From NCBI GenBank assembly GCA_947579605.1, contig OX388310.1:5456001-5520000 (forward strand): a DNA stretch of 64,000 nucleotides, read 5' to 3'. The position numbers and the translations under genes were made by a program. Below the pieces are notes generated by a model that saw only the letters and a list, made by a program, of their open reading frames with translations, was not told the DNA's origin and searched no databases. This DNA is from Athripsodes cinereus. Its lineage: Eukaryota; Arthropoda; Insecta; Trichoptera; Leptoceridae. Shown piece by piece: positions 50,331 to 61,724 of the stretch; positions within the stretch are counted from its first letter, which is position 1; each line of letters opens with the position of its first letter.

Positions 50331-50408
50331 CTGAAGATGGACGTATGTCCGAAAAGCTTTTAAGCAAAATATAATTTAGTGAAAGTTATACAGTGTTTTA
50401 TTTTTATT
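50331..50408 (+). other. Hammerhead-core-like motif with Penelope-like 3' tail
   Basis: CTGAAGA, the stem-loop GGAC-GTAT-GTCC, then GAAA (50351-50354), followed by AGCTTTTAAGC, TTTAGTGAAAGTTATACAGT and GTTTTATTTTTATT. The same order of blocks occurs at 3229-3307. Confidence 0.6.
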
Positions 50409-50409
50409 A

Positions 50410-52200
50410 CCTAAATTTCAAAATATAATTCATATAAATACCTATATAGTGAATATATGATTGAACTAAATCAATGGAGTCGAATCTTAATAAATGAGGT
50501 ACGAAAAGGTTATTCAAAAATGTTTAAAGTCACACAATCTTAAACTCATATAAGATGTGTGTTTTATTGTTTTTCATGTACGTACATTTTTTCGAGATGC
50601 AAGTTAACACATTGAGGTATTACAAAGAATTTATCAGGTAGTATATCATCACAATTTTTCTCAATATTGGGGCTAGTGACTAGATTAACTGTATGTAATA
50701 AATATCTTTGTTGTCCTCTACGTGCTAATATAAATTAAGATATTCAGAATTGGTGGCGTGTCTCAATGTTTTTGTAACTGTCCTTTTAAGGTGTGTTCAA
50801 TGTTGTTTTTTTTAACACATACAGACATACGATTTATAACAAGCATCAATATAGTGATTATTTTTATACAAAGAAAATGAAAACTTTTATAATTTCTCAT
50901 ATTACTTTGTAATCTGATTGAAATTCATTTTGTATGAGTATTTTAGTTAGTTAATTACGTTTGATATAGCATGCTTAATATTTGATTGGTCAAATCATAG
51001 TAAAATGTTTCACTTTGTTAATATAAATACTGTTTTTTTTTAATTAACTAGAAAACTAGAGAAGAAAAACAGGTTATTAATTTACTTTAAATCAGGACGA
51101 GCTAGTTTCTTTTAAGTTTGGAAAAATGAATAGTCGGGCCAACACACATTGAATTATAAAATAAATATAGATATAACAGACTAGTATTTTACTTTAATTA
51201 CTACCAAGGATGTATAAATATACCTAACAACATTATTATTATGATACGAGATGAATGATAAATAAACGGATGATATAGCATGAATTTCTGTTAACATGTT
51301 TCATTTGTTTGGACGTTGTCAAATAATGAATGATGATAGAGCTATAAAAAAGTAATTCCTATACATGTTTGTTCCAACTCAACAAGTCGAAATTTTGATT
51401 TAATTGGCAATACATACAACCAACACCACTCTTTCAAATCCATAAACAAATGACTATAAAAAATACATGGATCACTTTATAAATAAAATATTTTGTTAAG
51501 AAAAAAGAAATAATGTACCTACCTCTTTTCAATTCCAGAAACTAATAAGTACCTATTTCAAATTGTTCAACTATTGAATGGAACAAAGACAACATAATAA
51601 TATGTATTTAACAGTGCAATTATTACATAGTATTTTTTTCACTTTCTGTTGTGTTTTTAGAGCATAATGTAAATATACGAAAATTACAAAAATGGCGATT
51701 TTTCAGATATATGAAATTTCTCCCTGTTATGGAACTAGAAAAAATAATAATTTTTAATATACCTACTTATACAATAATATTTTAAGTAGGTATATTTTTT
51801 TTTTGATATTTATATTTCGATACATTTATATTGATATTTTATTATAGTTAAGTAACTATCTTTATACAAAACAAAATTTTCAGGATTATTATCAAGAACT
51901 CATTAATTACAGTCAATAATTATTTATAAAGGATCTTATCTTCTCATATTTAGAAATGAATACTTTTAAAACTTTGATGCTTGTTGTCGAATAAAAAACA
52001 CGATAAAATAAAAATAATAAAAACAAGAAAGGAATAAAAAAAGTACATTTCGCAAGATGGGAGTGGAAAAAAGTCTGCTAGTGGAAAAGCAACTTTTCCG
52101 GCTGGTGCTTATTATGAAAATTCATAAATCAGATGGTATTTTTACAGCTGTTGCAACCCACAATTTAATCATCTGAAGAGAGAACTGAGGTTTCTCTGCA
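50410..52200. other. AT-rich intronic stretch, nothing recognised
   Basis: A weak copy of the CACGGCATATCCC family at 50690-50790; otherwise featureless. Confidence 0.45.
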
Positions 52201-52310
52201 AATTCTCTGTACATATCATTGACCGACCGGATTATCGGCTTTGGCTTCGGTTGTTTTCGGCCTGATTTCAATTTCGGACAAACTTAATAATGTCGTGGAG
52301 AACCCGGCAG

Positions 52311-52468
52311 AGAATTGGTAAGCCGTGGATCTCCTGGCAAAGAATTGGTAAGCCGTGGATCTCCTGGCAAAGAATTGATAAGCCATGGAACTCCTGGCAA
52401 AGAATTGGTGAGCCGTTGATCTCCTGGCAAAGAATTGGTAAGCCGTGGATCTCCTGGCAATGAATTGG
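52311..52468. repeat. 30-bp minisatellite, about five units
   Basis: Units starting at 52321, 52351, 52381, 52411 and 52441 are exact 30-mers of AGCCGTGGATCTCCTGGCAA plus AGAATTGGTA with few substitutions. The period is a multiple of three, and the minus strand stays open as a repeated decapeptide (ARRSTAYQFF), giving a 117-aa ORF that I take to be fortuitous. Confidence 0.88.
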
Positions 52469-52486
52469 ACTCTCACTTTTTTTCGT

Positions 52487-52685
52487 AAGTTTTCGAGTAT
52501 CCTACAAAAGGCAAGTGTACGAAAAAATATAGACGTTTTACATTTCCAATTCAGCGACGAGATTGCCACCCATCCTAAATGTCTTCATTTTTATGTTGGC
52601 ACAGAGAAGACGGCTTGCATGTTTATTACATGCAGTTGGTTTTCTTTTTACCTCACTTGTGAGATATGTCATAAAGGTTAAAAAA
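52487..52685 (-). repeat. Copy of the CACGGCATATCCCACAAG family
   Basis: Inverse orientation: GTATCCTACAAAAGGCAAGT, CACAGAGAAGACGGCTTGCA and CTCACTTGTGAGATATGTCA. Confidence 0.65.
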
Positions 52686-52889
52686 AAATTACCCACAAGT
52701 GAAAAAACAATCGAAACTATCATTGTCTGAATTTTAGATATCAAATTATTTTGAGCAAACTTACATAGATGTATTTTATAGTTATGTATGTAGATGTGTG
52801 GTAAAAGTCTGAGGGATCGTGTGCGTAACCGTGCTTTTTGAGATAAATGTTGAGTGGAAGTATAATAAGTGTGACAATCAAGATAAATG

Positions 52890-53150
52890 TAAATAAATCA
52901 TGATGGTTTGGGCATGTAAAAGGAATTGATGAAGAAATATATTTGGCTGAGAGGAATGGTGCTCGGAGACGTGGCTACATGGGTCAAATGGCAAGATCAT
53001 GAAAACCAGATCCAACAGGACGAATACGTGTCGATTAAATAGGATAGCATTCATGAGGAATTGTATGATAATGATGAAAGCGAAAGGCATATACATGGAT
53101 AGGAAGATGTGGCACTCGATCTTTTCTGCCTAACCCACGAAGAAAGTGTG
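52890..53150 (+). repeat. 3' end of an RTE-like LINE
   Basis: Plus strand reads YLAERNGARRRG and later CGATCTTTTCTGCCTAACCC, matching the coding end and 3' untranslated block of the element at 54258 in the opposite orientation, with indels. Confidence 0.7.
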
Positions 53151-53219
53151 ATAGTACCTATGTATATATTATGTATGTACATTTATATTTGATTATTAAT
53201 GTCATGTTACGTGGACGGT

Positions 53220-53760
53220 AAATAAACTGAAATTTCATATTAGAATTTGGGAATCAATTAACGAACGAAATGATCGACCAAAAGCTTTCAACAAAGTATG
53301 TTTGATGAGACAATAGAATATGAAAACCAAAACAAATAAACTTAGAATACATTAACAATTCAGAAATACTTCCGGATATTTTTGGAATCTAGAAGTTAAG
53401 AGAATTTCCTTCTTAAACGTTAAAAAATAGGCAAACATGTTTAATCCGACTAATTTTTAAAAATTGACCGAAATAAAATCAAATACAATAATTCGGTTTC
53501 GGTGCAAAATTATTTTTCAGCCCGAAATTATTAAATATACTTTTTTCTCCCTCTCTTCTCGTTACCTATCTTCTCCTCCATGTTTAGAGGGAATGAAATT
53601 TACGAGTTATATTATATATTTCCTTAATATAAACCGCCGAGAAGTTGTTACATAGTGTTGTAATAGCAGTACATCGTAAAGTAATTTCAAAGTATACGTT
53701 TTTCAAATTTAATTTGCATATTAATTGGTATTACTGCGATGGTACATTATTCTTGACATT
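53220..53760. other. AT-rich intronic stretch, nothing recognised
   Basis: No supportable feature on either strand. Confidence 0.45.
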
Positions 53761-54257
53761 TACTTCTTACTGATTTATTTATTTATTTATTTATTAATTC
53801 CATACTGTACCTACATTGATAAAAATACAAACAATTATATAGAGGGATCCATTTAAATTAACCTATACAATCAATGTAGAGATGACGAAATTATTGCAGA
53901 ACCGCGTTGATTTCCTAATTAATCCAAAATACGTACTAAAATAAATTAAATCTTGTAAAAAACTTTTTTATCTGAAAAAAATAACGTACTTAAAATTATT
54001 TTATTCGTTTATATATACATATATTTATACATTTATTTATTTTCTTCTTTATAGGTATTGACTTTAATTCAAATATTTTAAAGATATATTCAAATAAAAT
54101 ACAATCAGTAGGTATACAGAGATATAGACTCTTTGTACACCAACGTTTTGACTATTGAATCAAACTTTAGAGTGTGGTTTAATGAAATATATTATTTACA
54201 CATTTTTTCGACTATCCATCCGTTGTCGAGTGATTTGAGTACTGACATATTTATTCT

Positions 54258-55938
54258 ACATACATACCATCACGCCGCTTCCCTCGCGGGGTAGGCAGAA
54301 AGGATCGAGCGCCACTTCCTTCTATCCTTGCATACATCTTTCGCTTCCGTCACTGTCATACAATTCCTCATGCATGCTCTCCTGTTCAATGTGCTCAACA
54401 CGTGACCGTCCTGTAGGATTTGATTTAAATGATCTTGCCATTTAATCCTCGGACGTCCACGTCTACGAGCACCATTCCTCTCAGCCAAATATATCTTTTT
54501 AGTCATTCTGTCCTCATTCATTCTTTCAACGTGTCCAAACCATCTTAACTTATTTACATTCATCCTTGTTATTACACCAACTTTCATTCCACATTCCTTT
54601 CGTATATCACTGTTACGCACACGATCTCTCAGACTTTTACCACACATCCTTCTTAACGATCTCATTTCCACTGCATTTATGCCACTTTCATCCTTCTTTA
54701 ACCATGTCCACGTCTCGCTTGCATACATAAGTGTTGGCACTAAGATAGCAGAGTGCACCAACCTTTTAGCTGTGGTGGAAATGTTTCTATTTGCAATTAT
54801 TGGTCGGATTGCACCATTTACCTTATTGCCAGCAACTTTTCTCCTTTCAATATCGCTTTCACACTTCCCATCTCTCGTGAACAAACTACCTAAGTACACA
54901 CATTCGTCAACTTGCTCTAACACTTCGTTGTTAATCATTATCTGGCATACTGTTCTCTCACTTCCTCTTTCAAACACCATAATTTTTGTCTTTTTTGCAT
55001 TCATTCTCAATCCATTAATTGCACAATTTTCATACACACACGACATTATTCGCTGTAAATCACTTTCCCTTTCAGCCATCAATACCAAATCATCGACAAA
55101 CATTAACGCTCTTACATTCATCCCATTCATATCAACACCTACATTCATTTCTTTCAATGGACGAATACAATGATCAATGTATAGGTTAAAAAGCCATGGC
55201 GACATCACGCACCCTTGTTTTACTCCTTTTGTCAGTGTGAACCATTCCGACAGGTTATTGTTCACTCTAACACACGCAGAACTTCCTGTATATAGGGACG
55301 CAATGGCGTGAATTAGCCGACCACTCACCCCACACATTGATAGTACTTGCCACATTTTCTCACGATCTACTCTATCATAAGCCTTTTCTAGATCAACAAA
55401 CGCGCAGAAAAGCTTCTGGTGTTTCTCCAGGAGCTTCTCTGTCACCATTCGCAGGGAGAAGATCTGGTTCACACATCCTCTACCACTCTGAAAGGCACCT
55501 TGCACATCCCATACATTCGTCTCAGTCACTTTTCGAACTCTTTCAATCAATATTCTTGCATACAGTTTCCCCACCGAGCTCAGCAGGCTGATAGCCCGAT
55601 AACTCCCGCATTCTAGTCTTGACCCCTTTCCTTTGTATAGAGGGCATATCACAGCTTTTCGCCAGTCTTCTGGCGTGCAACCTTCCCTCCAACACTGGTT
55701 AAAGAGTGCATGACACCATTCGAGAGTCCTCAGCCCACTCAGACTGATGAATTCCGTAGAGATCATATCATACCCAACCGCTTTGCCATTCTTCGCTTTC
55801 TTCAATGCATTCTTAACCTCATCCATAGTTATTTCTTCATCACTTGTTTCATTCGCATTTTCCCTTTCACTACTCTGGCTTGGATATTCGCCTCCACTTT
55901 CAAACAGCTCCTCAAAATATTCTTTCCATCTACATACT
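54258..55938 (-). mobile_element. RTE-like LINE, 5'-truncated, with 10-bp TSD
   Basis: Flanked by TATTTATTCT at 54248-54257 and 55939-55948, the product of target-primed insertion. The 3' end (left) finishes in a short TATG repeat after the block GGTATGTATG, a tail type common in RTE-group LINEs. The 5' end is lost inside the ORF: the frame is open from the truncation point (RWKEYFEELFES) into the long ORF. Shorter, more decayed relatives of its 3' end lie at 1556-1832, 38898-39260 and 52890-53150. Confidence 0.88.
54270..55826 (-). CDS. Reverse transcriptase of the RTE-like LINE (N-terminus truncated)
   Basis: A 518-codon open frame with no internal stop or frameshift. In order: GKAVGYDMISTEF near residue 14; DWRKAVICPLYKGKGSRLEC (about 58-77); YRAISLLSSVGKLYARIL; motif A AFVDLEKAYDRVD (about 142-154); KGVKQGCVMSPWLFNLYID; the catalytic FVDDL box; LRMNAKKTKIMVF; and a C-terminal region with LRWFGHVERMNEDRM and RRRGRPRIKWQDHL, typical of RTE-type insect LINEs. 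The endonuclease domain is absent because of the 5' truncation. The annotated ATG is simply the first Met; the frame continues upstream to about 55930. The clade within non-LTR elements is inferred. Confidence 0.88.
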   Translation of the reverse strand: MDEVKNALKKAKNGKAVGYDMISTEFISLSGLRTLEWCHALFNQCWREGCTPEDWRKAVICPLYKGKGSRLECGSYRAISLLSSVGKLYARILIERVRKVTETNVWDVQGAFQSGRGCVNQIFSLRMVTEKLLEKHQKLFCAFVDLEKAYDRVDREKMWQVLSMCGVSGRLIHAIASLYTGSSACVRVNNNLSEWFTLTKGVKQGCVMSPWLFNLYIDHCIRPLKEMNVGVDMNGMNVRALMFVDDLVLMAERESDLQRIMSCVYENCAINGLRMNAKKTKIMVFERGSERTVCQIMINNEVLEQVDECVYLGSLFTRDGKCESDIERRKVAGNKVNGAIRPIIANRNISTTAKRLVHSAILVPTLMYASETWTWLKKDESGINAVEMRSLRRMCGKSLRDRVRNSDIRKECGMKVGVITRMNVNKLRWFGHVERMNEDRMTKKIYLAERNGARRRGRPRIKWQDHLNQILQDGHVLSTLNRRACMRNCMTVTEAKDVCKDRRKWRSILSAYPAREAA

Positions 55939-56084
55939 TATTTATTCTCCTTGATGAATAAGTTTTTTTTAAAAAAATGAAGTTATACCTATCACTTACA
56001 GTCATCATTGATATTTTTAATTACAATATTGATACAGTACTCTCGATTATTTCTTTTATTCTGATATTTTTAATATTGATCTAA

Positions 56085-56160
56085 TTGACACATCGCATAC
56101 CTCACGAAAAGGGTGGGTTGCGGGTTCAAATCCCGTCTGGGAGACTACCAAATGTGAGAC
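56085..56160 (+). repeat. tRNA-like repeat fragment, relative at 331
   Basis: ACACATCGC, then GGTTGCGGGTTCAAATCCCG (B-box-like) and GGGAGACTACC. It lacks a full cloverleaf, so it is called SINE-like rather than a tRNA gene. Confidence 0.55.
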
Positions 56161-56164
56161 GTTA

Positions 56165-57015
56165 CCTTTTCTAAGCCTAATATGGTAGTTTTAATGTTGA
56201 GTTTTCATTGTGGGTTAGGTTCTTGTTGCCTTAAATAGCTCATATATTTCATTGATTTAAAATGATAAAACATTCATGCCTCGTGCAGATTCTAAATCGG
56301 ACGTAAACAACTCAAACATGCAACGAATAACTTAGTAAGTAACAATAAAATACACTCAAGAAAATCAATAAACAATACGTTATGTAAAACCAATAGCAGA
56401 GAGGATGAGGAGATGAGGAGAGCAAAAATAAATATTCCAAGAAGGTAGAACCTTCCTGTACCTAATATATATTTGATCAAGATCTCGTATATTATTATAC
56501 CAACCTACCTTCTGAAAGCTTCCTGCTATAATATATTAATAATGTTATGTATGTAACATTAAGGGTACCGGCTAAGAATTTAATACTTTATTAATGTCAC
56601 CGATTTTAAGGAATATTTCAGTGAGCTTTCTAAAAAATCTCTACTTAAATGCTCTTCCACTTGAGCTTTAGGTGAGCTTTATATAGATCACCGGTATCTA
56701 CCAATCCCTGTGTAGGTAGGTATTTACTTGGTACTTATATCTGTTAAATGTAATCTGTTTATGCAGATATGCCTGTGTATAATTGTAGCGTTCGAGTGAG
56801 TGCCAAAGACTTGGACATATCTTTATGATTGTGCATAGGTATTTATGCATATACGTAGTTGCATAAATGAGTGATTTTGTATGTGTTATTGTATAGTTTG
56901 CAATGATAACACCATTTTCTAAAGTTTGTTATATACCTATTTTAATTTTGGTATACTTTTTGTAATGTTTTCTTCTTGCATTTATGTACTGAATTGTATA
57001 GAGTGTAGAGAAATG
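56165..57015. other. AT-rich intronic stretch, nothing recognised
   Basis: Short chance ORFs only. Confidence 0.45.
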
Positions 57016-57017
57016 AT

Positions 57018-57175
57018 CATTAGCCTGGAGGTAGAGTCTCGGCCTGGTAAACAAAGTGTTCACGGGTTCGATCCCAGATGCCGGCAAACTCCCCTTTCAC
57101 GACACAAGCTTTAAGCTTACTGTGAAAGGCGTTGTATTTGGGTTTATAACAAAACCCAGATATTTCTTTTCTTTT
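57018..57175 (+). repeat. tRNA-derived SINE, most complete copy of its family
   Basis: A tRNA-like head AGCCTGGAGGTAGAGTCTCG with B box GGGTTCGATCCC is followed by a body CCTTTCACGACACAAGC, ACTGTGAAAGGCGTTGTATT and TGGGTTTATAACAAAACCCA. Other copies: 1046-1180, 7640-7785 and 29897-30000, all on the minus strand, and a scrap near 4855-4985. Confidence 0.78.
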
Positions 57176-58829
57176 AAAAATGATGTAAATTGTACTGAGT
57201 ACAGTATGTATAGTATATTGTTATTTGAAAGGCAACATCCGTTTAGAGTTTGATAAATAAATAAATCTAATATCACTCTTAAAAATATTACATTCAACAT
57301 TAATGATGTTCTATATTCAAACCCCTTTTCATTGTGTTTATTACATGCACACATTTTATCGACAATCTTTTATTATCCAGCTTAATGTATTAACCATGCT
57401 ATTAATGGTAATCAAAAAATAATTGTAAAAATACTAATCGGATTTAAATTACACACGAAATTAGATCCCATGTAAAGTTCCCATCAATATTAAGCTTCGC
57501 ATTATTAATAGCCACTGTTATTCAGATAGTGAATCAAAATTAAGTTTATAATGATTTTAGTACGCCGAATAATTTCAAATACGTCGACGTCGAATCACCC
57601 TTCGCTTTCATTAAATTATTAACGTCCGATCTTTTAAATTGCCCTTTAATATGGATAGTTATTGTTTTATCGTAAACAAAAATTAATGTTGTTTAATCAA
57701 ATATTGATATTCTTTTTCATTACGTGTCCTACCGAGTCTCCCCAACCTTGAAGAAATTTGGGAGAAAGCTTCTCTGTCCTGGGCAGCGCGAAACAGCTTC
57801 TCCACGGTTCTGACGCCGATCCATTCTCAGATGTTTCGAAACTAGAGGACCCCTCCGTGCCAGCAAAAAAAAAACACAGTCAAGATGAGTGGCAAACTTT
57901 TTAGCTTAATCAAAGATTTAAAATCTTTATTTTTTCGTTCATCATCCTTTTACAAGACACTCAAAAACTTAATAAAAAGAAAAATAGACCTTTCTTTGCT
58001 AAATACGGCATAATCAGTGGCTTAAAATTGCCCCTCAAAAAAGGAGATATCAACCAAGTTATTTTATAAAGACTAAGGAAAATTTATTTCGGCATTCACC
58101 GAGTTCATAAGTCTTTGGGTAATTGTTCTAGCTGCCGCCTGGCTTACCTTACAAACTTCATACATTTGCAAACCACAACTTTAAGTTTGAATGTGGAATA
58201 AAAGGTTTTATTGACTTATGTGCACAGTATTTAAAGGTCAGACCGAAAATTAGGTATCTACATATATATCCACTACAGTGAAATTTGTAACGGGTTGTAG
58301 GGAAAGCGATCGTCCATAAACTGAATATCATGCAATACAAGAACAAAAGATTTGTGATGGAATACCATGATAGAAATTGTTGAACATGTTAAATACAATA
58401 TATTAAAACGTATTTTGTTTTTTCCACTACTTCATATACCATCACGGAATATCGAACAAATGGGATAGCCATCGGACTTGCAGAATGTTCTCTCCGTGCT
58501 AACTTGAAGTTCATGAAATTTAGTTCTCGATTTATACATTTTTTTGTAAGCACTATGTATCGACCTACGAGTTTCTTTTGAAAGCCGTTAAAAAATGGTT
58601 GCAATAATAGAAAGACTACCTCATTTCATCTAAATGCAAACGGCCCAGAGTCAAATAATAAAGAAAAATCTATCGTCCAAGAGACGTGAATTGTAAATAA
58701 TTATATATTGTTTTTGTGTAATTAAAACCAAAATAAAAACTTGGAATGTGTAATACATTTTATGTACAAATATTAAATAAAAATAGTTCTTAAAATTCCA
58801 CATAAATAATGTTATAAACCTCACGATCC

Positions 58830-58922
58830 ATGAATCCTGGACGTCGTCGTCGTCAGTATCGCGTCGGGCGTCGCATCGTGTCGCGCTTCAAAGCTCTGCG
58901 TAGGACACGATATTCTACATAA
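58830..58922 (+). CDS. Arg-rich 30-aa small ORF in a GC-rich island, uncertain
   Basis: ATG to TAA gives MNPGRRRRQYRVGRRIVSRF plus KALRRTRYST, with 11 arginines in 30 residues and no acidic residue. It sits in a short GC-rich patch (58840-58910) of otherwise AT-rich intron. I recognise no family. It could be a chance product of a CGTCGT repeat, an intronic regulatory patch, or a small cationic peptide. Confidence 0.2.
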   Translation: MNPGRRRRQYRVGRRIVSRFKALRRTRYST

Positions 58923-58929
58923 TTATTAT

Positions 58930-59740
58930 CATTAAAAGTATAATATTATATCATACGGTTTTAGCTTTGAAAATGTAAAAACGATGACTAACTATTTACT
59001 TTCATAATATATTATAAACATTAATTATATTTAATAACAACCACAACACACCACCATTATCATCCCCCTCACACCCTTATTAAATATAAATTATACTCTT
59101 TGATAAATAATTTCCGTTTCATTCATTTCCTTTCATCTCTTACAAAAAGATAATTACCCATACCATGTTCCTAAGGTGATACACCCCAGGGCATATATAA
59201 ATACTCGTACCTATGTATGTTTATATAAAGATATATTATGATTACAATCCTATAAACGTTAAGGCTATTTTTCAGACGATGGGATTACGTTGGGATAGGA
59301 TTTTGTTGAATGTTCACAACAAAATGTCACATTACCATTAATTTCGCTACAAGCTTAATTTCATTCACTCAAAGAGTAGGTACCTATTAAGAATTTATCA
59401 CTATCATTCGCGTTTTTTTTTCAATTTTGTTAAGCGGATTTCCAAACCTTTTTTTCTATACTTTACACATAACGTACATATGCTTGCTGGCTGAGAACCT
59501 TCATTGTTTTAGATGCATAATGTCATATTTTATTAGAAATATTTTTAAATAGATAGTATAGTTTTTGTCTGTTGCTTGCCTCATTTTCATTATTGTTTTG
59601 TAATATATAAATATATTACGGGCAACAAGTCTTTTTAAAAGTCATAAAAAACAATAAAAAAAAATCCTTAATTTAAAACAACTGAATGTATTAACTTATT
59701 TCAAAGTAAGTCTTACGACATCGAAAACATATATATATGT
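58930..59740. other. AT-rich intronic stretch, nothing recognised
   Basis: Short chance ORFs only, between the Arg-rich patch and the hairpin around 59837. Confidence 0.45.
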
Positions 59741-59836
59741 TATTGAATAGTTTTTCGCGACGAGGTATATATGTTTTAGAGTTATGTTTTGCAAACACTG
59801 ACCCGTTATCCATGACGTACGTGTCTACTGCAGAAC

Positions 59837-59866
59837 CTGATGATGGAGTTCCAAGCAACTCCGAAA
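59837..59866 (+). other. Hammerhead-core-like motif inside a hairpin
   Basis: CTGATGA (59837-59843), a perfect stem GGAGTT...AACTCC with loop CCAAGC, then GAAA. It lies between inverted copies of AGAGTTATGTTTTGC at about 59777-59791 and GCAAAACATAACTCTT at 59902-59917. A degraded relative with TAATAGTGGAAAATACAGTG, TTTTAATTTATG follows at 60241-60300. Confidence 0.55.
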
Positions 59867-59917
59867 GCTTGTTCAAAAAACAAATTACGCGATGTAACCG
59901 CAAAACATAACTCTTAA

Positions 59918-59941
59918 ACATATATATATATATATATATAT
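59918..59941. repeat. TA dinucleotide microsatellite
   Basis: Uninterrupted ATATAT run next to the inverted repeat around the 59837 motif. Confidence 0.85.
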
Positions 59942-60829
59942 TTGTAGTGCTGATAATTAAAACTAAAAAAATATTAACACCAAGTCGGTATACATCAGAT
60001 ATTATTTTGTCCTTGTACTCGTATCGAGTCAATCTCACATACATTTTACCTCGTAAAATAAAGCTGCTTCTGTGTTACAAGCACTCAAAATCCCAACTCA
60101 AATCTAACCCACTTTTACATACCTCCCCACAATGATATTTATAACTTTTGAAATATTGTGTGATTAATGTTGTGGAATTCCATTTTCACTGTAAAATATT
60201 ATTATTTCATATACCTAAATTAAAAACAATAAAAACACTGATTTGAGCTGAACGTTTTCAAAACTTAATAATAGTGGAAAATACAGTGTTTTAATTTATG
60301 TTAAATAAACACATGTTACTGATATTTATGAGGAAAATATATTTGTTAAATACTTACTTTTCTCAATTATTTATTAGAATAGAAAAAAAATTACATTATT
60401 CTTTCCTTAAGTATTCGTTCTCCTACTAATAATAACAAAAATCCACAATTAAACTAAAATAAACAGGTGAATAAGAAGATAATGAGATCCCAAGGGGTGA
60501 TTTTGTAAAAAGGTTCTATCTAAAAGGTGCTAACTAATGTCAAACGTCAATATTTATGTTTTGATTATTTACTTCAGACATAAATTTACACTTAGGTCCC
60601 TTACACATGATATCGTTTGCATGGAATATCAGATGAATATCTAGAACTTCGTCGATTGACTTTTACGGTTGCTTTCACAACTGTATGAAACTATTTGTAA
60701 GCAGGCGATGTTGTTATAAAACTTACACATAAAACAACATTAGACACTTGGTTTAAGATTGAGTTCTGAATTGTGCGTATTACCATGACAATTTGTTAAG
60801 AACTAGTGTCACAACAATTAGGCATATAA

Positions 60830-61157
60830 TCTAATATATAAAATTCTCGTGTCACGGTGTTTGTTATTATACTCCTTCCAAACGGCTAGACCGATTTTGA
60901 TAAAAAAAATTGTGCTTATCGAGTAGGTCTAAGAATCAGCCAACATCTTGTTTTCATACCCCTAGATGTTAAGGGTGGTCCACCCCATATTTTATTTTTA
61001 TTTTTTTCATTTTTTTTTTATTTTGAGGCATTAAAAATACATACATACCTACAGCCCTAAATTTTCACGCTTCTTCCATCAACCCCTATTTTTCAACATC
61101 GATATTAGTATATGGTAAATGTATATGGCAAAACAACGTTTGCCGGGTCAGCTCTAG
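60830..61157 (+). mobile_element. Short non-autonomous Helitron, 328 bp
   Basis: Starts A|TCTAATATATAAAATTCT, sharing its first 14 bases with the 19565-21805 element, and ends GGGTCAGCTCTAG|T. A GGCAAA...TTTGCC hairpin lies just upstream of CTAG. Confidence 0.8.
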
Positions 61158-61724
61158 TTATAAATATCATTCATACATAAACATGTGTAGGTACCTATTA
61201 CATGATGTGTAGTGGCTCAGCTACTATCGAGACTAGTTGTCTTGTAGACAATCATAATGTACTTTGGCTTAGATATATGATCTGATACCAAACAGATGAC
61301 CAATGTTCACACCAACCAAGTAGGTTTTTATCATGTAGACATCATCAAAAACTTTATATAAATAATATATCAAAGTTTTTGGGACTACAATCGAAAGAAT
61401 AACATTAAAGTATTCTTGCAGTATCCTTGTCAAATTAAGTTTGTGTGAAATTCGAGATTTAAGCATTATTATTGACGAGTGTTCACGAAAGCGTAACTTG
61501 TTGTTTTGCCATTAGAGAAGATAATGTTTATTCAATGTTACTATAAATAGATAACTATTTATTACGTATAAATATATCTAAGAAAGCTTTTTTGAAAGTT
61601 TTCGTAACATTAGTGTGCTTATGTGTTTGCGAAAATAAATTCAAATGATATATTTTTTACCACATATTGACTATAAATTTTACGTCAGATTATTTATTAT
61701 TTGTAATGAGAACCTTACAAATAC

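Noticed and set aside
52216..52569. 117-aa ORF with a repeated decapeptide as a real structural protein
   Set aside because: The repeat is a DNA minisatellite with unit length divisible by three; flanking codons and context give no support for a gene.
54679..55173. 164-aa plus-strand ORF
   Set aside because: Shadow of the reverse-transcriptase ORF on the minus strand.
59837..59917. Complete, cleavage-competent hammerhead ribozyme
   Set aside because: The core and stem II are perfect, but I could not find complementary stem I strands with a UH site in the right place; kept only as a core-like motif.
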